Source of the DNA: Herpetosiphonaceae bacterium
GTDB lineage: Bacteria; Chloroflexota; Chloroflexia; Chloroflexales; Kallotenuaceae
Length of the DNA stretch: 64,000 nt
Direction: 5' to 3'
Assembly (NCBI GenBank): GCA_013821605.1
Contig: JACDGP010000001.1
Span: 82,491 to 146,490, forward strand
Shown here: one piece after another, positions 47,615 through 57,881 of the stretch
Layout of the letters: every line of letters starts with the position of its first letter
Position numbering within the stretch: the first letter of the stretch is position 1
Position numbers and translations under genes: made by a program
Notes under the pieces: model-generated
The model's input: the letters and a program-made list of their open reading frames with translations, nothing else
The model's database searches: none
Told to the model about the DNA's origin: nothing

Positions 47615-48175
47615 ATGCTTGAGGAAAACCCGAACGCCATTACGTTGACGCGCGTATGGATTCGTGAAAACATTATCACCACCGTGCTAGGCATTTTTAT
47701 TCTCCTTTCGCTCATCATCCATGCGCTGACGATCTCAGCCTTGTTCCGCGTTCGTGATGTCGTACGCTTGCAGCTCACGTCGGCGGCCAGCCAGGTTGCG
47801 GAAGCCCGCCAACAAACCCTTCACTATGATTTCCCGATCAAGCAAAACTTTCCTTTTAAGACGGCAGTCAATATCAGTGAAACGTTGGATGTGCCGATCA
47901 ACGAGAAGTTTCCCATCAACCAGACCTTCAATGTGCCCATCGATTTGAACTCATTTATTCCCGGTGCCGGCACGTACTCGATTCCCGTGCCGATTAATCT
48001 GACTGTTCCAGTGTCGACGACGATCCACGTGCCCATCCGCCGCCAGATCCCGATCGAGACGACGGTTAATGTCGATACCACCATCCCCATTCAGATTGAT
48101 TTGAAACAGCCTGGAGTTGGCGATTTACTGAAGCGTGTCGAAGATTCACTGCGGGATCTTCTAAGCAAACTATGA
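47615..48175 (+). CDS. Single-TM protein with short PI-containing repeat domain, unknown function
   Basis: TM segment TTVLGIFILLSLIIHALTISALF, then repeats such as VPINEKFPINQTFNVPIDLN...VPINLTVPVSTTIHVPIRRQIPIETTVNVDTTIPIQIDL. Confidence 0.75.
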   Translation: MLEENPNAITLTRVWIRENIITTVLGIFILLSLIIHALTISALFRVRDVVRLQLTSAASQVAEARQQTLHYDFPIKQNFPFKTAVNISETLDVPINEKFPINQTFNVPIDLNSFIPGAGTYSIPVPINLTVPVSTTIHVPIRRQIPIETTVNVDTTIPIQIDLKQPGVGDLLKRVEDSLRDLLSKL

Positions 48176-49686
48176 CCGTGTTGCCAAAGCTACGAGCAAC
48201 ATCGTGGTGGCCACGGCTCGTACCCTGGCTCACTGGCTTGCTCACGTTGATCGTCTTTGGGGCAGCGACCCCCGCGCTCATCCGCTTCCGTGACTACGTG
48301 CAATTAGCCCTCGCCTACGCGTCGCCACTTGATCCACAAGAAGGCTTCGCACTCTGGGAAACTGACCGCTGGCGCGCTGGTCTCGGCTTCTATGTGCCGA
48401 TCGAGCGCTATAGCTTTGTGAGCGCGCCCTATCCGCCGGTCCACCCCTTCCTGCTGCGCTTGATCGGTAGTGCGAATGGACCACATGTTTTTTGGGGCGG
48501 TCGCATGCTGGCCCTGGCAGCACTCGTGGCCATTGCTGCTGGCGCCATGTGGCTGGTGCGACGGGTCAGCGGGAGTTGGCTCGGCGGTGTTGCGGCGATC
48601 GGGCTGGTACTGGCACAGCCGACGTTTCAGCTATGGTCAATGCGTATTAAGCCTGATCTGGTTGGCTTAGCTGCGACTGTGGTGGGCCTGGCCTTAGTCG
48701 CCCAAGCCTGTTGCCCGTCCGAGGATCACGATATGCCACAGCGCTCCCCTGGTTGGCTTCAATCAGCCCTATGGGCGTTACTATTTGTGGTGGCCCACTT
48801 TACCAAGCAAACGCTGGTAGCTGGGCCCCTCGCAGCTGCGACTCTTCTATGGCTACGCGATCACCGCGCCGCATTACGCTTCGGTGTGACCTTTGTCGTG
48901 CTCTTGGTATTGCCGTGGCTCGCGCTTGATCTCCTAACGCATGGTCAATACACCTATCATATTTGGTTTCTCCATCAGTTAGGCTGGAAGGTTTCGTTAT
49001 GGCTTAAGCTTGTGCGCCTGCTCGCACCGCTGTGGCCACTTATGCTGCTAAGCCTGGTTGGTCTGGTAGCGACGTGGCGCACGCCCACAATCATTAATGC
49101 CTATATCTTATGGGCACCGCTTTCATTGCTCGGCGCTGGAGTCCAAGGTGCTAACCATAACCACTTGCTCGAAACGGGCCTCGCCTTAGCACTCGCTGGC
49201 GGTCAGGCGCTAGGCTTTGGTTTGCGTAGTGTACTGACCACACTTGTAGTACGTCGGCACGCTGCGCTCCTGTTAGCGCTGCCGCTGTTGGCGCTCCAAT
49301 GGCTGCTGCTCGCAACACCAGGGACATGGTTCCGTGGGGAGTTCACGCCCGATCCGCGCTACGGGCGCTATATCAACTTTATTCGCGCTACAGCGGGAGA
49401 GATTCTGGCCGATGATGTCGGTCTCTTGTACGCGGCAGGCCGACCTCTGCGCTACGATGATCCATCCACGATGGGCCCAGCGGCAGCGCGTGGATTGTGG
49501 GACGAGAGCGGGTTGCTCGATGACCTGCGTAATCATCGCTTCAGCGCTGTCATCCTGCCGGTCAATACCAATACCGATGGTCTCATCGACCCGTCGGGCC
49601 ACTGGACACCTGCAGCACTACAAACCCTGGCGACCTATTACCGGGTTAAGTTTCCTGATACGCGTACGATTTATGTTCCAAAATAG
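48172..49686 (+). CDS. Polytopic membrane protein, GT39/ArnT-like glycosyltransferase
   Basis: 504 aa, many TM segments, overlaps the previous stop (ATGA). Confidence 0.6.
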   Translation: MTVLPKLRATSWWPRLVPWLTGLLTLIVFGAATPALIRFRDYVQLALAYASPLDPQEGFALWETDRWRAGLGFYVPIERYSFVSAPYPPVHPFLLRLIGSANGPHVFWGGRMLALAALVAIAAGAMWLVRRVSGSWLGGVAAIGLVLAQPTFQLWSMRIKPDLVGLAATVVGLALVAQACCPSEDHDMPQRSPGWLQSALWALLFVVAHFTKQTLVAGPLAAATLLWLRDHRAALRFGVTFVVLLVLPWLALDLLTHGQYTYHIWFLHQLGWKVSLWLKLVRLLAPLWPLMLLSLVGLVATWRTPTIINAYILWAPLSLLGAGVQGANHNHLLETGLALALAGGQALGFGLRSVLTTLVVRRHAALLLALPLLALQWLLLATPGTWFRGEFTPDPRYGRYINFIRATAGEILADDVGLLYAAGRPLRYDDPSTMGPAAARGLWDESGLLDDLRNHRFSAVILPVNTNTDGLIDPSGHWTPAALQTLATYYRVKFPDTRTIYVPK

Positions 49687-49722
49687 CTTAGCATCTCCGG
49701 CGCTATATTGACATAAAAAATA

Positions 49723-49751
49723 TTGACAGTGTGAATCGGGCGTGCTATCCT
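49723..49751 (+). promoter_or_regulatory. Sigma70-type promoter of relA/spoT
   Basis: TTGACA (49723-49728), 17-bp spacer, TATCCT (49746-49751). A second TTGACA lies at 49708-49713. Confidence 0.65.
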
Positions 49752-49786
49752 TCCCATACTGCGCAATGCGCTGGGAAGGTGATCGC

Positions 49787-52060
49787 ATGGAATCGATGGT
49801 TGTGCCGGCTACGCCGGATATGCTCATTTTGGAAACGCCGTCGACGAAGCCAGCGGTCGATCTCGTGCCGCTGCCGGTCCATGATGCACCTGACCCGATG
49901 CTTGAGATTCAGCCGTTGCTCCAGCGGATGCGTACCTACCTGCTCGAAAGCGACCTCGATCTGATTAAGCAAGCGTATTTGGTTGCCCTGGCTGCGCACG
50001 GCGAGCAAAAACGGCAATCGGGCGAGGCCTATATTCAACATCCGCTAGCCGTTGCACACATTTTGGTTGACCTTCAGCTTGACCCGGCCTCGATTGCGGC
50101 CGGGTTGCTACATGATGTGGCTGAAGATACCAAGGTGGGTGTCGAGGCGCTCCGCAAACAATTTGGCGATGACGTAGCGAGTTTGGTCGATGGCGTCACC
50201 AAAATCACGTCGATGGAAGGCCGGACCAAAGAAGAGGCCCAGGTCGGTACCTACCGCAAAATGTTTGTCGCGATGGCTGATGATCCGCGCGTCGTGCTCA
50301 TCAAATTGGCCGACCGGCTCCATAATATTCGCACGCTTGATGGCTTAGAGCCCGAGAAGCAGCGCCGGATTGCTCAGGAGACGCTGGAGATTTATGCGCC
50401 GCTGGCACATCGCATGGGCATCTGGCAGATCAAATGGGAGCTGGAAGACAAAGCCTTTCGCTATTTTTACCCTGAAAAATACGTCGAGATTAGCCGCCAG
50501 CTGACCTTGCGCCGCGATGCTCGCGAACGGATCGTCCAGCGGGTGATGAGCCGTCTGCGCTCGGAGCTTGCCAAAGAAGGCATTGAGGCCGAAATCACTG
50601 GACGACCGAAACATATCTACTCGATCTATAAAAAAATGGAGCGCAAGAGTATTGTGCTCGACCAGGTCTTCGATCAACTCGCGGTGCGCGTGATCGTTGG
50701 CGAGGTCGGTGACTGTTATCGTGTCTTGGGGATCGTGCATGCGCTTTGGAAACCGGTGTTGAGCGAGTTTGATGATTATATTGCGGTTCCTAAAGAAAGC
50801 ATGTACCAATCGCTCCATACCACCGTCATCGTGCCCGATGGCCAGCCTTGTGAAGTGCAGATCCGTACCCATGAAATGCATAAGGTCGCAGAGCATGGTA
50901 TTGCTGCGCACTGGCGCTACAAGGAAGGCGACTCACGCAGTGATACGGCTGTGGACGCGAAGCTTCAGTGGCTGCGAACCTTGCTTTCATGGAAACAAGA
51001 GATTGGCGACGAGCGCGAGTTTGTGGATGCGATCAAGGGCGAGATGCTGGAAGACCAAGTCTATGTCTTCTCGCCCAAAGGCCGCATCGTTGATCTGGTT
51101 GTCGGCTCGACACCGGTCGATTTCGCCTATCGGATCCACTCCGAGATTGGCAACCGCTGCACGGGTGCACGGGTTAATAACAAACAGGTGGCGCTCGATT
51201 ACGAGCTACAAAATGGCGATATTGTCCAGATCACGACCTCTAAGATCGAGCGCGGGCCAAGTCGTGATTGGCTAGAATTTGTTAAAACGTCGAGCGCACG
51301 GAATCACATCAAGCGCTGGTTTCGCCGCCAAAATCGTGACACGCTCATTGAGGCAGGTCGCAATCTTTTGGATCATAATCTTAAGAAGCTCGGCCTGAAT
51401 ATAAGCTTCGAGACGGTCGCGGAAGTGAATAACTTTAAAACGGTCGAAGATATGTTCTTTGCCATTGGCGTTGGTGATAATAATCAGCGCGAGCTCCTCC
51501 GCAAGGTCATTGGCCGCCGTGATCAGGATAGTGATCTTGATTCGCTGACCAAGCTGCCCATGCTGCCGCCACGCCAGGTTGATCAAGCACAGTTTGGCAT
51601 TCAAGTGCGGGGTGCAAGCGATATCTATAACCGCCTGGCCAAATGCTGTAATCCGGTCGAAGGTGAGGCGATTATTGGCTATGTGACGAGAGGGAATGGG
51701 CTAACAATCCATCGCACCGATTGTCATAATGTGATTAATGAACGCCAGCGCGAGCGGCTGATGCCGGTCAATTGGGGTGCGGCTAAAGAGGCTCAGCACT
51801 ACCCCGTCCCAGTACGGATCGAAGCATGGGACCGGGTTGGGTTATGGCATGATCTCACCGAAGTGTTGAAAGACACCGGCATTAACATTCATGCCGTCCA
51901 GATGGCACCACATCGCCACCCTGATAAAGTGACCTTGCTCACGACCATCATGGTCGATAGCGTGGAGCAATTGTCGTTGATTCTGGATAAACTAGCGCGG
52001 GTCCAGGATGTGATCGATGTACGCCGTGACGCACAGGCCATGCGCGTCGCGGCGCCATAA
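49787..52060 (+). CDS. RelA/SpoT-family bifunctional (p)ppGpp synthase/hydrolase
   Basis: HD domain HGEQKRQSGEAYIQHPLAVAHIL...LLHDVAEDT, synthetase domain (RPKHIYSIYKKMERK), TGS and ACT domains. Confidence 0.95.
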   Translation: MESMVVPATPDMLILETPSTKPAVDLVPLPVHDAPDPMLEIQPLLQRMRTYLLESDLDLIKQAYLVALAAHGEQKRQSGEAYIQHPLAVAHILVDLQLDPASIAAGLLHDVAEDTKVGVEALRKQFGDDVASLVDGVTKITSMEGRTKEEAQVGTYRKMFVAMADDPRVVLIKLADRLHNIRTLDGLEPEKQRRIAQETLEIYAPLAHRMGIWQIKWELEDKAFRYFYPEKYVEISRQLTLRRDARERIVQRVMSRLRSELAKEGIEAEITGRPKHIYSIYKKMERKSIVLDQVFDQLAVRVIVGEVGDCYRVLGIVHALWKPVLSEFDDYIAVPKESMYQSLHTTVIVPDGQPCEVQIRTHEMHKVAEHGIAAHWRYKEGDSRSDTAVDAKLQWLRTLLSWKQEIGDEREFVDAIKGEMLEDQVYVFSPKGRIVDLVVGSTPVDFAYRIHSEIGNRCTGARVNNKQVALDYELQNGDIVQITTSKIERGPSRDWLEFVKTSSARNHIKRWFRRQNRDTLIEAGRNLLDHNLKKLGLNISFETVAEVNNFKTVEDMFFAIGVGDNNQRELLRKVIGRRDQDSDLDSLTKLPMLPPRQVDQAQFGIQVRGASDIYNRLAKCCNPVEGEAIIGYVTRGNGLTIHRTDCHNVINERQRERLMPVNWGAAKEAQHYPVPVRIEAWDRVGLWHDLTEVLKDTGINIHAVQMAPHRHPDKVTLLTTIMVDSVEQLSLILDKLARVQDVIDVRRDAQAMRVAAP

Positions 52061-52109
52061 TACGGCAAGTACGGCATGAAGCATCAGGACCAACATTTGT
52101 TAACCGCTG

Positions 52110-52139
52110 TTGACAAAGATCGTAGCCTGGTGGTATTCT
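52110..52139 (+). promoter_or_regulatory. Sigma70-type promoter of the bactofilin gene
   Basis: TTGACA (52110-52115), 18-bp spacer, TATTCT (52134-52139). Confidence 0.5.
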
Positions 52140-52186
52140 CGCTGTACTGCCACGTTTGCAGTACGCGGTAAGTCAAGGAGGAAGCT

Positions 52187-52822
52187 ATGTTCTCTCGCCG
52201 TGACGCGAGCACCACTACCAATGATCGTCCTTCTACGCCACCTCAGGGCGATCCTCATCCGCCAACTCCCGCGCCTGCAGCGCCTCAACCGGTAGCTCAG
52301 CAAGCGACGCCTCGTCCTGTTCCGCCGCAGCCCGCGCCTGCGGCCGCGCACAATGCAGACGAAAGTTTGGTCGCCCGCGAAGATACATTCGAAGGCCAAC
52401 TGAATACGACACGGGGCGTCCGGATCCTAGGTACGGTTCGCGGGACGATCGAATCGGCTCAGTATGTGCATATCGAAGAGCATGCGCAGGTCGAGTCCGA
52501 CATCACGGCGGCCGAAGTCGTGATCGCGGGCACCTACACCGGCACATTGATCGGGCGGCAGCGCGTCGAGATCCGTTCGACCGGTCATGTCAGCGGCAAG
52601 ATTGAGACGGAAAAGCTGCAGTTGCATGAAGGCGGCTTCTTCGACGGTCAGTTGCATATGCAAAAGCCTAGTGGTACACCCGCTGGATCTGCTCCGTCGA
52701 TCGCTTCAGCGGCACCGGCAATGGGTGATGGCAAGGACAGCGGCTTGACCCGCCGTACCCGCCATGTTGACCTACCGTCGGATACGCCGCTCGCACGCGA
52801 TGCCGACAGCCCCAAATCCTGA
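52187..52822 (+). CDS. Bactofilin-family polymer-forming protein
   Basis: Pro/Ala-rich N-terminus, core GVRILGTVRGTIESAQYVHIEEHAQVESDITAAEVVIAGTYTGTLIGRQRVEIRSTGHVSGKIETEKLQLHEGGFFDGQLHM. RBS AAGGAGG. Confidence 0.9.
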   Translation: MFSRRDASTTTNDRPSTPPQGDPHPPTPAPAAPQPVAQQATPRPVPPQPAPAAAHNADESLVAREDTFEGQLNTTRGVRILGTVRGTIESAQYVHIEEHAQVESDITAAEVVIAGTYTGTLIGRQRVEIRSTGHVSGKIETEKLQLHEGGFFDGQLHMQKPSGTPAGSAPSIASAAPAMGDGKDSGLTRRTRHVDLPSDTPLARDADSPKS

Positions 52823-52838
52823 TCGACCAACAACAGCT

Positions 52839-52871
52839 AGCGAAAAGCAGCCCCTAGGGCTGCTTTTCGCT
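52839..52871. terminator. Bidirectional intrinsic terminator
   Basis: Perfect 15-bp arms AGCGAAAAGCAGCCC-CTA-GGGCTGCTTTTCGCT between convergent bactofilin and uvrC genes. Confidence 0.85.
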
Positions 52872-52886
52872 GCTATATGCTGATAT

Positions 52887-54857
52887 TCATAACAAGCTTT
52901 TCAACTCTTCGGCGGCCTTGCGGTTCATACCATCAACCGCCGCCAATTCGTCAATCGTGGCATTACGAATGCCTTCGACCGAGCCAAAATGCTTCAGCAA
53001 GGCTTTCTTACGCTTCGGGCCAATACCGGGAATGCTCGTAATCGGCGATTTGAAAGTGTTTTGGTCGCGGAGCTTGCGATGATAGGTAATTGCGAAGCGA
53101 TGTGCTTCTTCGTCAATGCGTTGGACAAGATGGAGTGCCGGTGACACGCGCTCAAGCACGAGCGGTAGGGGCGCGCCCGGTAGTTGCAGATCGAAGCGAT
53201 CACGATTAACGCCCTTGGTCGCACCTACAACCGGGATATGGTCATAGCCAAGCTCCTGGAGCACCTGCAGCACGGCATTGACTTGACCCTTGCCACCGTC
53301 GATCAGCAACAGGTCTGGTAAATTGGCCCATGCGTCATCGCTTTCCTGGGCTTCTTCAAGCGGGGTAGCCGTAGTGGGATCGAGGGGTTGTTCTGCTGGT
53401 GTATGCCCGGTGATCGGCACGATTTCACCCTCGGCCAACTGAGCACGGCGAAAGCGCCGCCGTAGCACCTCCTGCATAGAGGCGACATCATTCGCTCCCT
53501 CGACCGTTTTGATCTTGAAACGCCGGTATTCCGTTTTCTTCGGCTCACCGTTTTCGAAGACGACCATCGACCCCACCGAGTTCGTGCCCTGCGTATTCGA
53601 GATGTCATAGCATTCGATCCGTCGTGGCAAACCCGGCAAGTTGAGTAGCTCGCGTAGCTCGGTCAAGCCACCGATCGCCCGTTGCGTCGTGTTGAGCCAC
53701 TGCAAGCGTAATTCTTCCAGCTTGGTACTGGCGTTGCGCGTGGCAAGATCGACCAACTCACGTTTTTCGCCGCGCCGCGGCACGCTCAGCGTCACGCGAT
53801 GGCCGCCTTTTTGCTCCAACCAGCTTTCGATAATCTGCGCTTCTTCCGGATGATCGGCCAACAAGATATGGTCTGGAATCGAGGCCGCCGACTCATAAAA
53901 CTGAGTCAGAAACTGAGCCAGCAGTTCACCATTATCTGCATCCTCGGTGCCCTCCAGCGTGAATGGTTCGGCTCCGATCAGCTTGCCACCCCGCACAAAG
54001 AAGACCTGCACAACGGCGGAGCCATCTTCACGGGCAAAAGCGATCACGTCCTGATCGGTCGCTGCCGTTTTGAGCACCTTTTGCCGCTCAAGCACCGATT
54101 CGAGGGCACCAATCTGATCGCGAATATATCCTGCCCGCTCATACAGCATCTCCTCTGCCGCCGTGGCCATCTTAACCCGCAGATCACGCACAATCTGTTC
54201 CGATTTGCCCTCCAGGAACAAACAAGCATCGGTAATCGCGCGTCGGTACTCTTCGGGCGAGGTCAGCCCCGGTACACAGGGGCCGAGACAGCGGTGAATA
54301 TCGTAGTACATACATGGGCGACCATGCTTGCGGTGCGTCTGAAACTTCTGGTCCGAACAGTCGTATGGTGGGCGAAAGGCAAAGAGTTTATTGAGCAGTT
54401 TTAAGGTGGAGCGCACCGATCCGGCCGAGGCAAAGGGACCGAAATAGCGTGCTCCATCTTCCAGCACTTTGCGGGTCGTGAAAATCCGGGGCCAAGTTTC
54501 CTTAAGTGTGACTTTGATATACGGGTAGCTTTTATCATCCTTCAGCAGCACGTTGTACTTGGGGCGGTGCTGCTTGATCAGGTTCATTTCGAGCACTAAG
54601 GCTTCAAGCTCGCTGGAGGTTAGGACAAAATCGAAGTCGGCGATATGTTGCACCAGCCGCCGGGTCTTCGATGATAACCCGCGTGGCGCGCCGAAATAGG
54701 AGCGCATACGGTCACGTAGCGCCTTGGACTTGCCTACATAGATAATGCGCCCGGTCGCGTCTTTATACAGGTACACGCCTGGGGCGAGCGGCACGTTGCG
54801 TAGTCGCTCTTCGAATTGAGCTGGATCAGAAATCGCAGTTTGGGAAAGATCTGGCAT
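52887..54857 (-). CDS. uvrC: Excinuclease ABC subunit C
   Basis: GIY-YIG domain PGVYLYKDATGRIIYVGKSKALRDRMRSYF, UvrC RNase H-like domain, C-terminal HhH (SITSIPGIGPKRKKALLKHFGS, frame PITSIPGIGPKRKKALLKHFGS). Confidence 0.95.
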   Translation of the reverse strand: MPDLSQTAISDPAQFEERLRNVPLAPGVYLYKDATGRIIYVGKSKALRDRMRSYFGAPRGLSSKTRRLVQHIADFDFVLTSSELEALVLEMNLIKQHRPKYNVLLKDDKSYPYIKVTLKETWPRIFTTRKVLEDGARYFGPFASAGSVRSTLKLLNKLFAFRPPYDCSDQKFQTHRKHGRPCMYYDIHRCLGPCVPGLTSPEEYRRAITDACLFLEGKSEQIVRDLRVKMATAAEEMLYERAGYIRDQIGALESVLERQKVLKTAATDQDVIAFAREDGSAVVQVFFVRGGKLIGAEPFTLEGTEDADNGELLAQFLTQFYESAASIPDHILLADHPEEAQIIESWLEQKGGHRVTLSVPRRGEKRELVDLATRNASTKLEELRLQWLNTTQRAIGGLTELRELLNLPGLPRRIECYDISNTQGTNSVGSMVVFENGEPKKTEYRRFKIKTVEGANDVASMQEVLRRRFRRAQLAEGEIVPITGHTPAEQPLDPTTATPLEEAQESDDAWANLPDLLLIDGGKGQVNAVLQVLQELGYDHIPVVGATKGVNRDRFDLQLPGAPLPLVLERVSPALHLVQRIDEEAHRFAITYHRKLRDQNTFKSPITSIPGIGPKRKKALLKHFGSVEGIRNATIDELAAVDGMNRKAAEELKSLL

Positions 54858-54900
54858 GGTTCTCGCGGTGGTACGTATGTGCGTATTGTACCAGCACTAG

Positions 54901-55683
54901 CTATTCGCTGCCGGGCGCCGCATGCATAATATGAGCGCCGGCATCCACATACACAACCTCGCCTGTCACACCGCTCGCCAGATCCGAGCAGAGCCATAGC
55001 GCGGTCTTGCCTACGTCCTGGATTGTTACACTGCGACGGAGCGGGGCCAATTGTTTCTGAGCACTGATCATATCGCGAATACCGGCAATCCCACTAGCGG
55101 CGAGCGTGCGAATCGGCCCGGCGCTAATGGCATTCACTCGTACGCCCCGCGGACCCAAATCGGCAGCCAGATAGCGCACCGACGCTTCCAATGCTGCTTT
55201 GGCCAGTCCTTGAACATTGTAGTTTGGCACGACCTGTGTCGAGCCATGATACGTCATGGTCAAGATCGATGCTTGCGTAGCCCACAGCGCGTCAGCAGCT
55301 TTAGCCAAGGCTGTCAAGGAGTAGGCGGAAATATCCATTGCCACCCGAAACCCTTCGCGTGAGGTTTTTAAGAAGGAACCATTGAGTTCATCACGGTTGG
55401 CAAAGGCTACTGCATGAATCAAAAAGTCCAACTGGCCCCAGGTCGATTTCACCGCCGCCATGGTGCCATCGATCGATTCGTCGCTACCAACATCACAAGG
55501 CACAATGAATTGCACGCCTAGGCTACCCGCCAGCGGACGCACGCGCCGCTCAATGGCTTCATTGACGTATGTAAAGCCGAGTTCCGCACCTTCAGCATGC
55601 AAAGCCTGCGCAATACCCCACGCGATTGAGTGATCATTAGCAACGCCTACGATCAGGCCACGTTTTCCATCCATTAAGCCCAT
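54901..55683 (-). CDS. fabI: Enoyl-[acyl-carrier-protein] reductase (NADH)
   Basis: GKRGLIVGVANDHSIAWGIAQALHAEGAELGFTY, SILTMTYHGSTQVVPNYNVQGLAKAALEASVRYLA. Start at MGLMDGK. Confidence 0.92.
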   Translation of the reverse strand: MGLMDGKRGLIVGVANDHSIAWGIAQALHAEGAELGFTYVNEAIERRVRPLAGSLGVQFIVPCDVGSDESIDGTMAAVKSTWGQLDFLIHAVAFANRDELNGSFLKTSREGFRVAMDISAYSLTALAKAADALWATQASILTMTYHGSTQVVPNYNVQGLAKAALEASVRYLAADLGPRGVRVNAISAGPIRTLAASGIAGIRDMISAQKQLAPLRRSVTIQDVGKTALWLCSDLASGVTGEVVYVDAGAHIMHAAPGSE

Positions 55684-55749
55684 GAGTTGCCTCCTCATAG
55701 CCGTGCCTACCCCCACTATGGCGTATACCGCACGGGGTTGTTAGTCCAG

Positions 55750-56585
55750 TATAACTCCTCTTATCAACTACTCATACATATGTACGAGGTTCCTGCTAAA
55801 ATAGATCATGGTTTGGGTACCCTTGTGTTAGCCCTTCATCGCGTCCCGGATACGGAAGGCATTGAGACCTTCTCCACCTTTGTACGTACCATCATCCGGG
55901 ATCAGTGTGCCACGCTACTTGTTATTGACGGGCTGGAAAACCTGCGCGCAGCTGTCTCCGATGACATACGTTTCAAGCACTTTCTCCATGAGTTGCATGC
56001 TTTTGGCGAAGCGAGCCAATGCACGACCTTGCTGTTGAGCCAGGCAGGTGACGATGCAGTCGTCCCTGGTGCGACGATGGTTGATGGGCTGCTGATGCTT
56101 CGTGACGAGTATGTCGGTTTGCGGGCGGTTCGTAGTCTCGAAGTGCAAAAGTTCCGCGGCAGTTCGTATCTCCGCGGTCAACACCTTTTCGATATCACGG
56201 ACGACGGTATCGTGGTGCATCCACGAACCGAGACGGTGCTGGCGACTCCTCAGGCATCTGTTAGCCAGCGTGAGCGTCTCTTGTTAGGGATTGCACGGTT
56301 GGATGGCATGCTGCAGGGCGGGCTTTTGTCCGGCTCGTCGACGATGTTACTTGGCTCCCCGGGTAGTGGAAAAACCTTGCTCGGCCTCCATTTTCTCATT
56401 TCAAGGTGCGTGCGAGCGGCTTTGATGGCGCAATCCGTGAGTTCCGAATTACGGAACAAGGTATTGAGGCCGCAGAGACGCTCGAAAGCGTCGAAGCTAT
56501 TTTAACAGGCATCGCACGCACAATCCCGCCTGCCAACACCCTTGGTAGCGAGCATTCAACATCGCTACCTGCAGAGCCGAGCTAG
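55750..56585 (+). pseudogene. Decayed KaiC-like ATPase: N-terminally truncated, with internal deletion and frame shift
   Basis: First-domain Walker B-like TLLVIDGLEN without its Walker A. Second-domain Walker A GSPGSGKTLLGLHFLI directly abuts, in another frame, the domain end FKVRASGFDGAIREFRITEQGIEAAETLESVEAILTGIAR. Confidence 0.65.
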
Positions 56586-56594
56586 GAGGAGACG

Positions 56595-56780
56595 GTGGAC
56601 CATAATCAGCAGCAACGAGCGGCCCTAGCCTGGCAACAGTTCTGGCAAACGCCACTCGATTATGCGCCTGCGACCTATCAGCAGCCGCAGATTACGCTCC
56701 ACCAGACCAGCGATCCCACCTATTTCCCCGTCGGTGTCAAGCACCGCTACACGCGGGCCGCGATGAAGAAGCGAGGCTAG
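56595..56780 (+). CDS. Small hypothetical protein
   Basis: 61 aa, GTG start behind AGGAGG, Gln-rich N-terminus. Confidence 0.4.
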   Translation: MDHNQQQRAALAWQQFWQTPLDYAPATYQQPQITLHQTSDPTYFPVGVKHRYTRAAMKKRG

Positions 56781-56824
56781 GGTGGGGCATCAGACGCTGA
56801 CGAGCACCGGCTCGCAGCCTCACG

Positions 56825-57874
56825 TTACGAGCTTGAGGTCGGTGGCGTGCGCACAAATGCCACAAGCCATTGCACCAGCGCTTCAATGTCATCCAGATGA
56901 CCTGTCTCGAAAGGACTATGGGTATAGCGCGCTGGGAAAGCAATAAGTGCCGCTGGAATATCGGCCCGCATGAGCGCTGCACCATCACTACCGAATGATC
57001 CGAAGACGGCGTGCTGGATCGGGATGGCAGCCGCGTGCGCAGCCTGCTCTAAGGCCTGGGTGAGGCCGTGATCATAATGGACCAGCGCATCTTTGTGGAT
57101 CAGGACCGGCCCGGCTCCCAGCCGCAAGGGCATTGCTTGCTCGTCGACACCCGGAATATCACCGGCCAGCCCAATCTCCACGGCTACCGCTGCGTCCCAG
57201 CGCTCGTGTGCTGCTGCGGCGAACGCTCCTACCAGCCCAACCTCTTCCTGTACCGTACAAGCCAGTGTTAGCTCCCAGGCGAGTTCGGCCGGAGGCACAC
57301 GCCGCAAGACCTCGGTGATCACGGCCAGCGGCACGCGATCATCGAGTGCCTTGCCGACAACATGTGGCCCCAGTTGCACCGTCGGCGCATCCCACACAAT
57401 GCGCGTTCCCGGCGTTACGCCCCGTTCCTGCAATTCGGCCCGCGTCAGACCTGTATCGACCCAAAAATCATTCCAGGTCAACTCTTCGGGTTCCTTCAGC
57501 ACGAGCGTCGCAACATGGCCGGTCGCCGCTGCGATGACGCCGGGTAGTAGGCCACTACGAGCTAGCACATGCACGCGCTGTCCGACCGTAAACCAGTTCC
57601 GTAGACTCGTTTTGCGTTCCCAGGCTTGCCCATTGGCCAACCACAGGAAGCCAGCCGGGTCAATAGCGCGGACCAGGTAACACAGTTCGTCCGCGTGGGC
57701 GACCAAGAGCAGTTTGGGGCCATTGCCGCCTATACGTGCCAGGATGTTCCCAATGCGTGTTCGCTCGGTCCGGGCTCCGGCTGCCCGCCACATACCTTCC
57801 ACCGCATCCAGCACCACTTGTTCCTGGCCGGCCGGTCCGACAAGCTCGGTGAGCTGCTTAATCAATGGGAACAT
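56825..57874 (-). CDS. M42-family aminopeptidase
   Basis: LLVAHADELCYLVRAID, LACTVQEEVGLVGAFAAAAH, SFGSDGAALMRADIPAALIAFPARYTHSPFE. Start at MFPLIKQ. Confidence 0.88.
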   Translation of the reverse strand: MFPLIKQLTELVGPAGQEQVVLDAVEGMWRAAGARTERTRIGNILARIGGNGPKLLLVAHADELCYLVRAIDPAGFLWLANGQAWERKTSLRNWFTVGQRVHVLARSGLLPGVIAAATGHVATLVLKEPEELTWNDFWVDTGLTRAELQERGVTPGTRIVWDAPTVQLGPHVVGKALDDRVPLAVITEVLRRVPPAELAWELTLACTVQEEVGLVGAFAAAAHERWDAAVAVEIGLAGDIPGVDEQAMPLRLGAGPVLIHKDALVHYDHGLTQALEQAAHAAAIPIQHAVFGSFGSDGAALMRADIPAALIAFPARYTHSPFETGHLDDIEALVQWLVAFVRTPPTSSS

Positions 57875-57881
57875 AGAGCCC

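Noticed and set aside
56250-56505. Intact C-terminus of ORF 55687-56505
   Set aside because: After about 56400 the ORF reads nonsense (SRCVRAALMAQSV...), while the +1 frame carries the KaiC-like domain end, so the ORF tail is a frameshift artefact.
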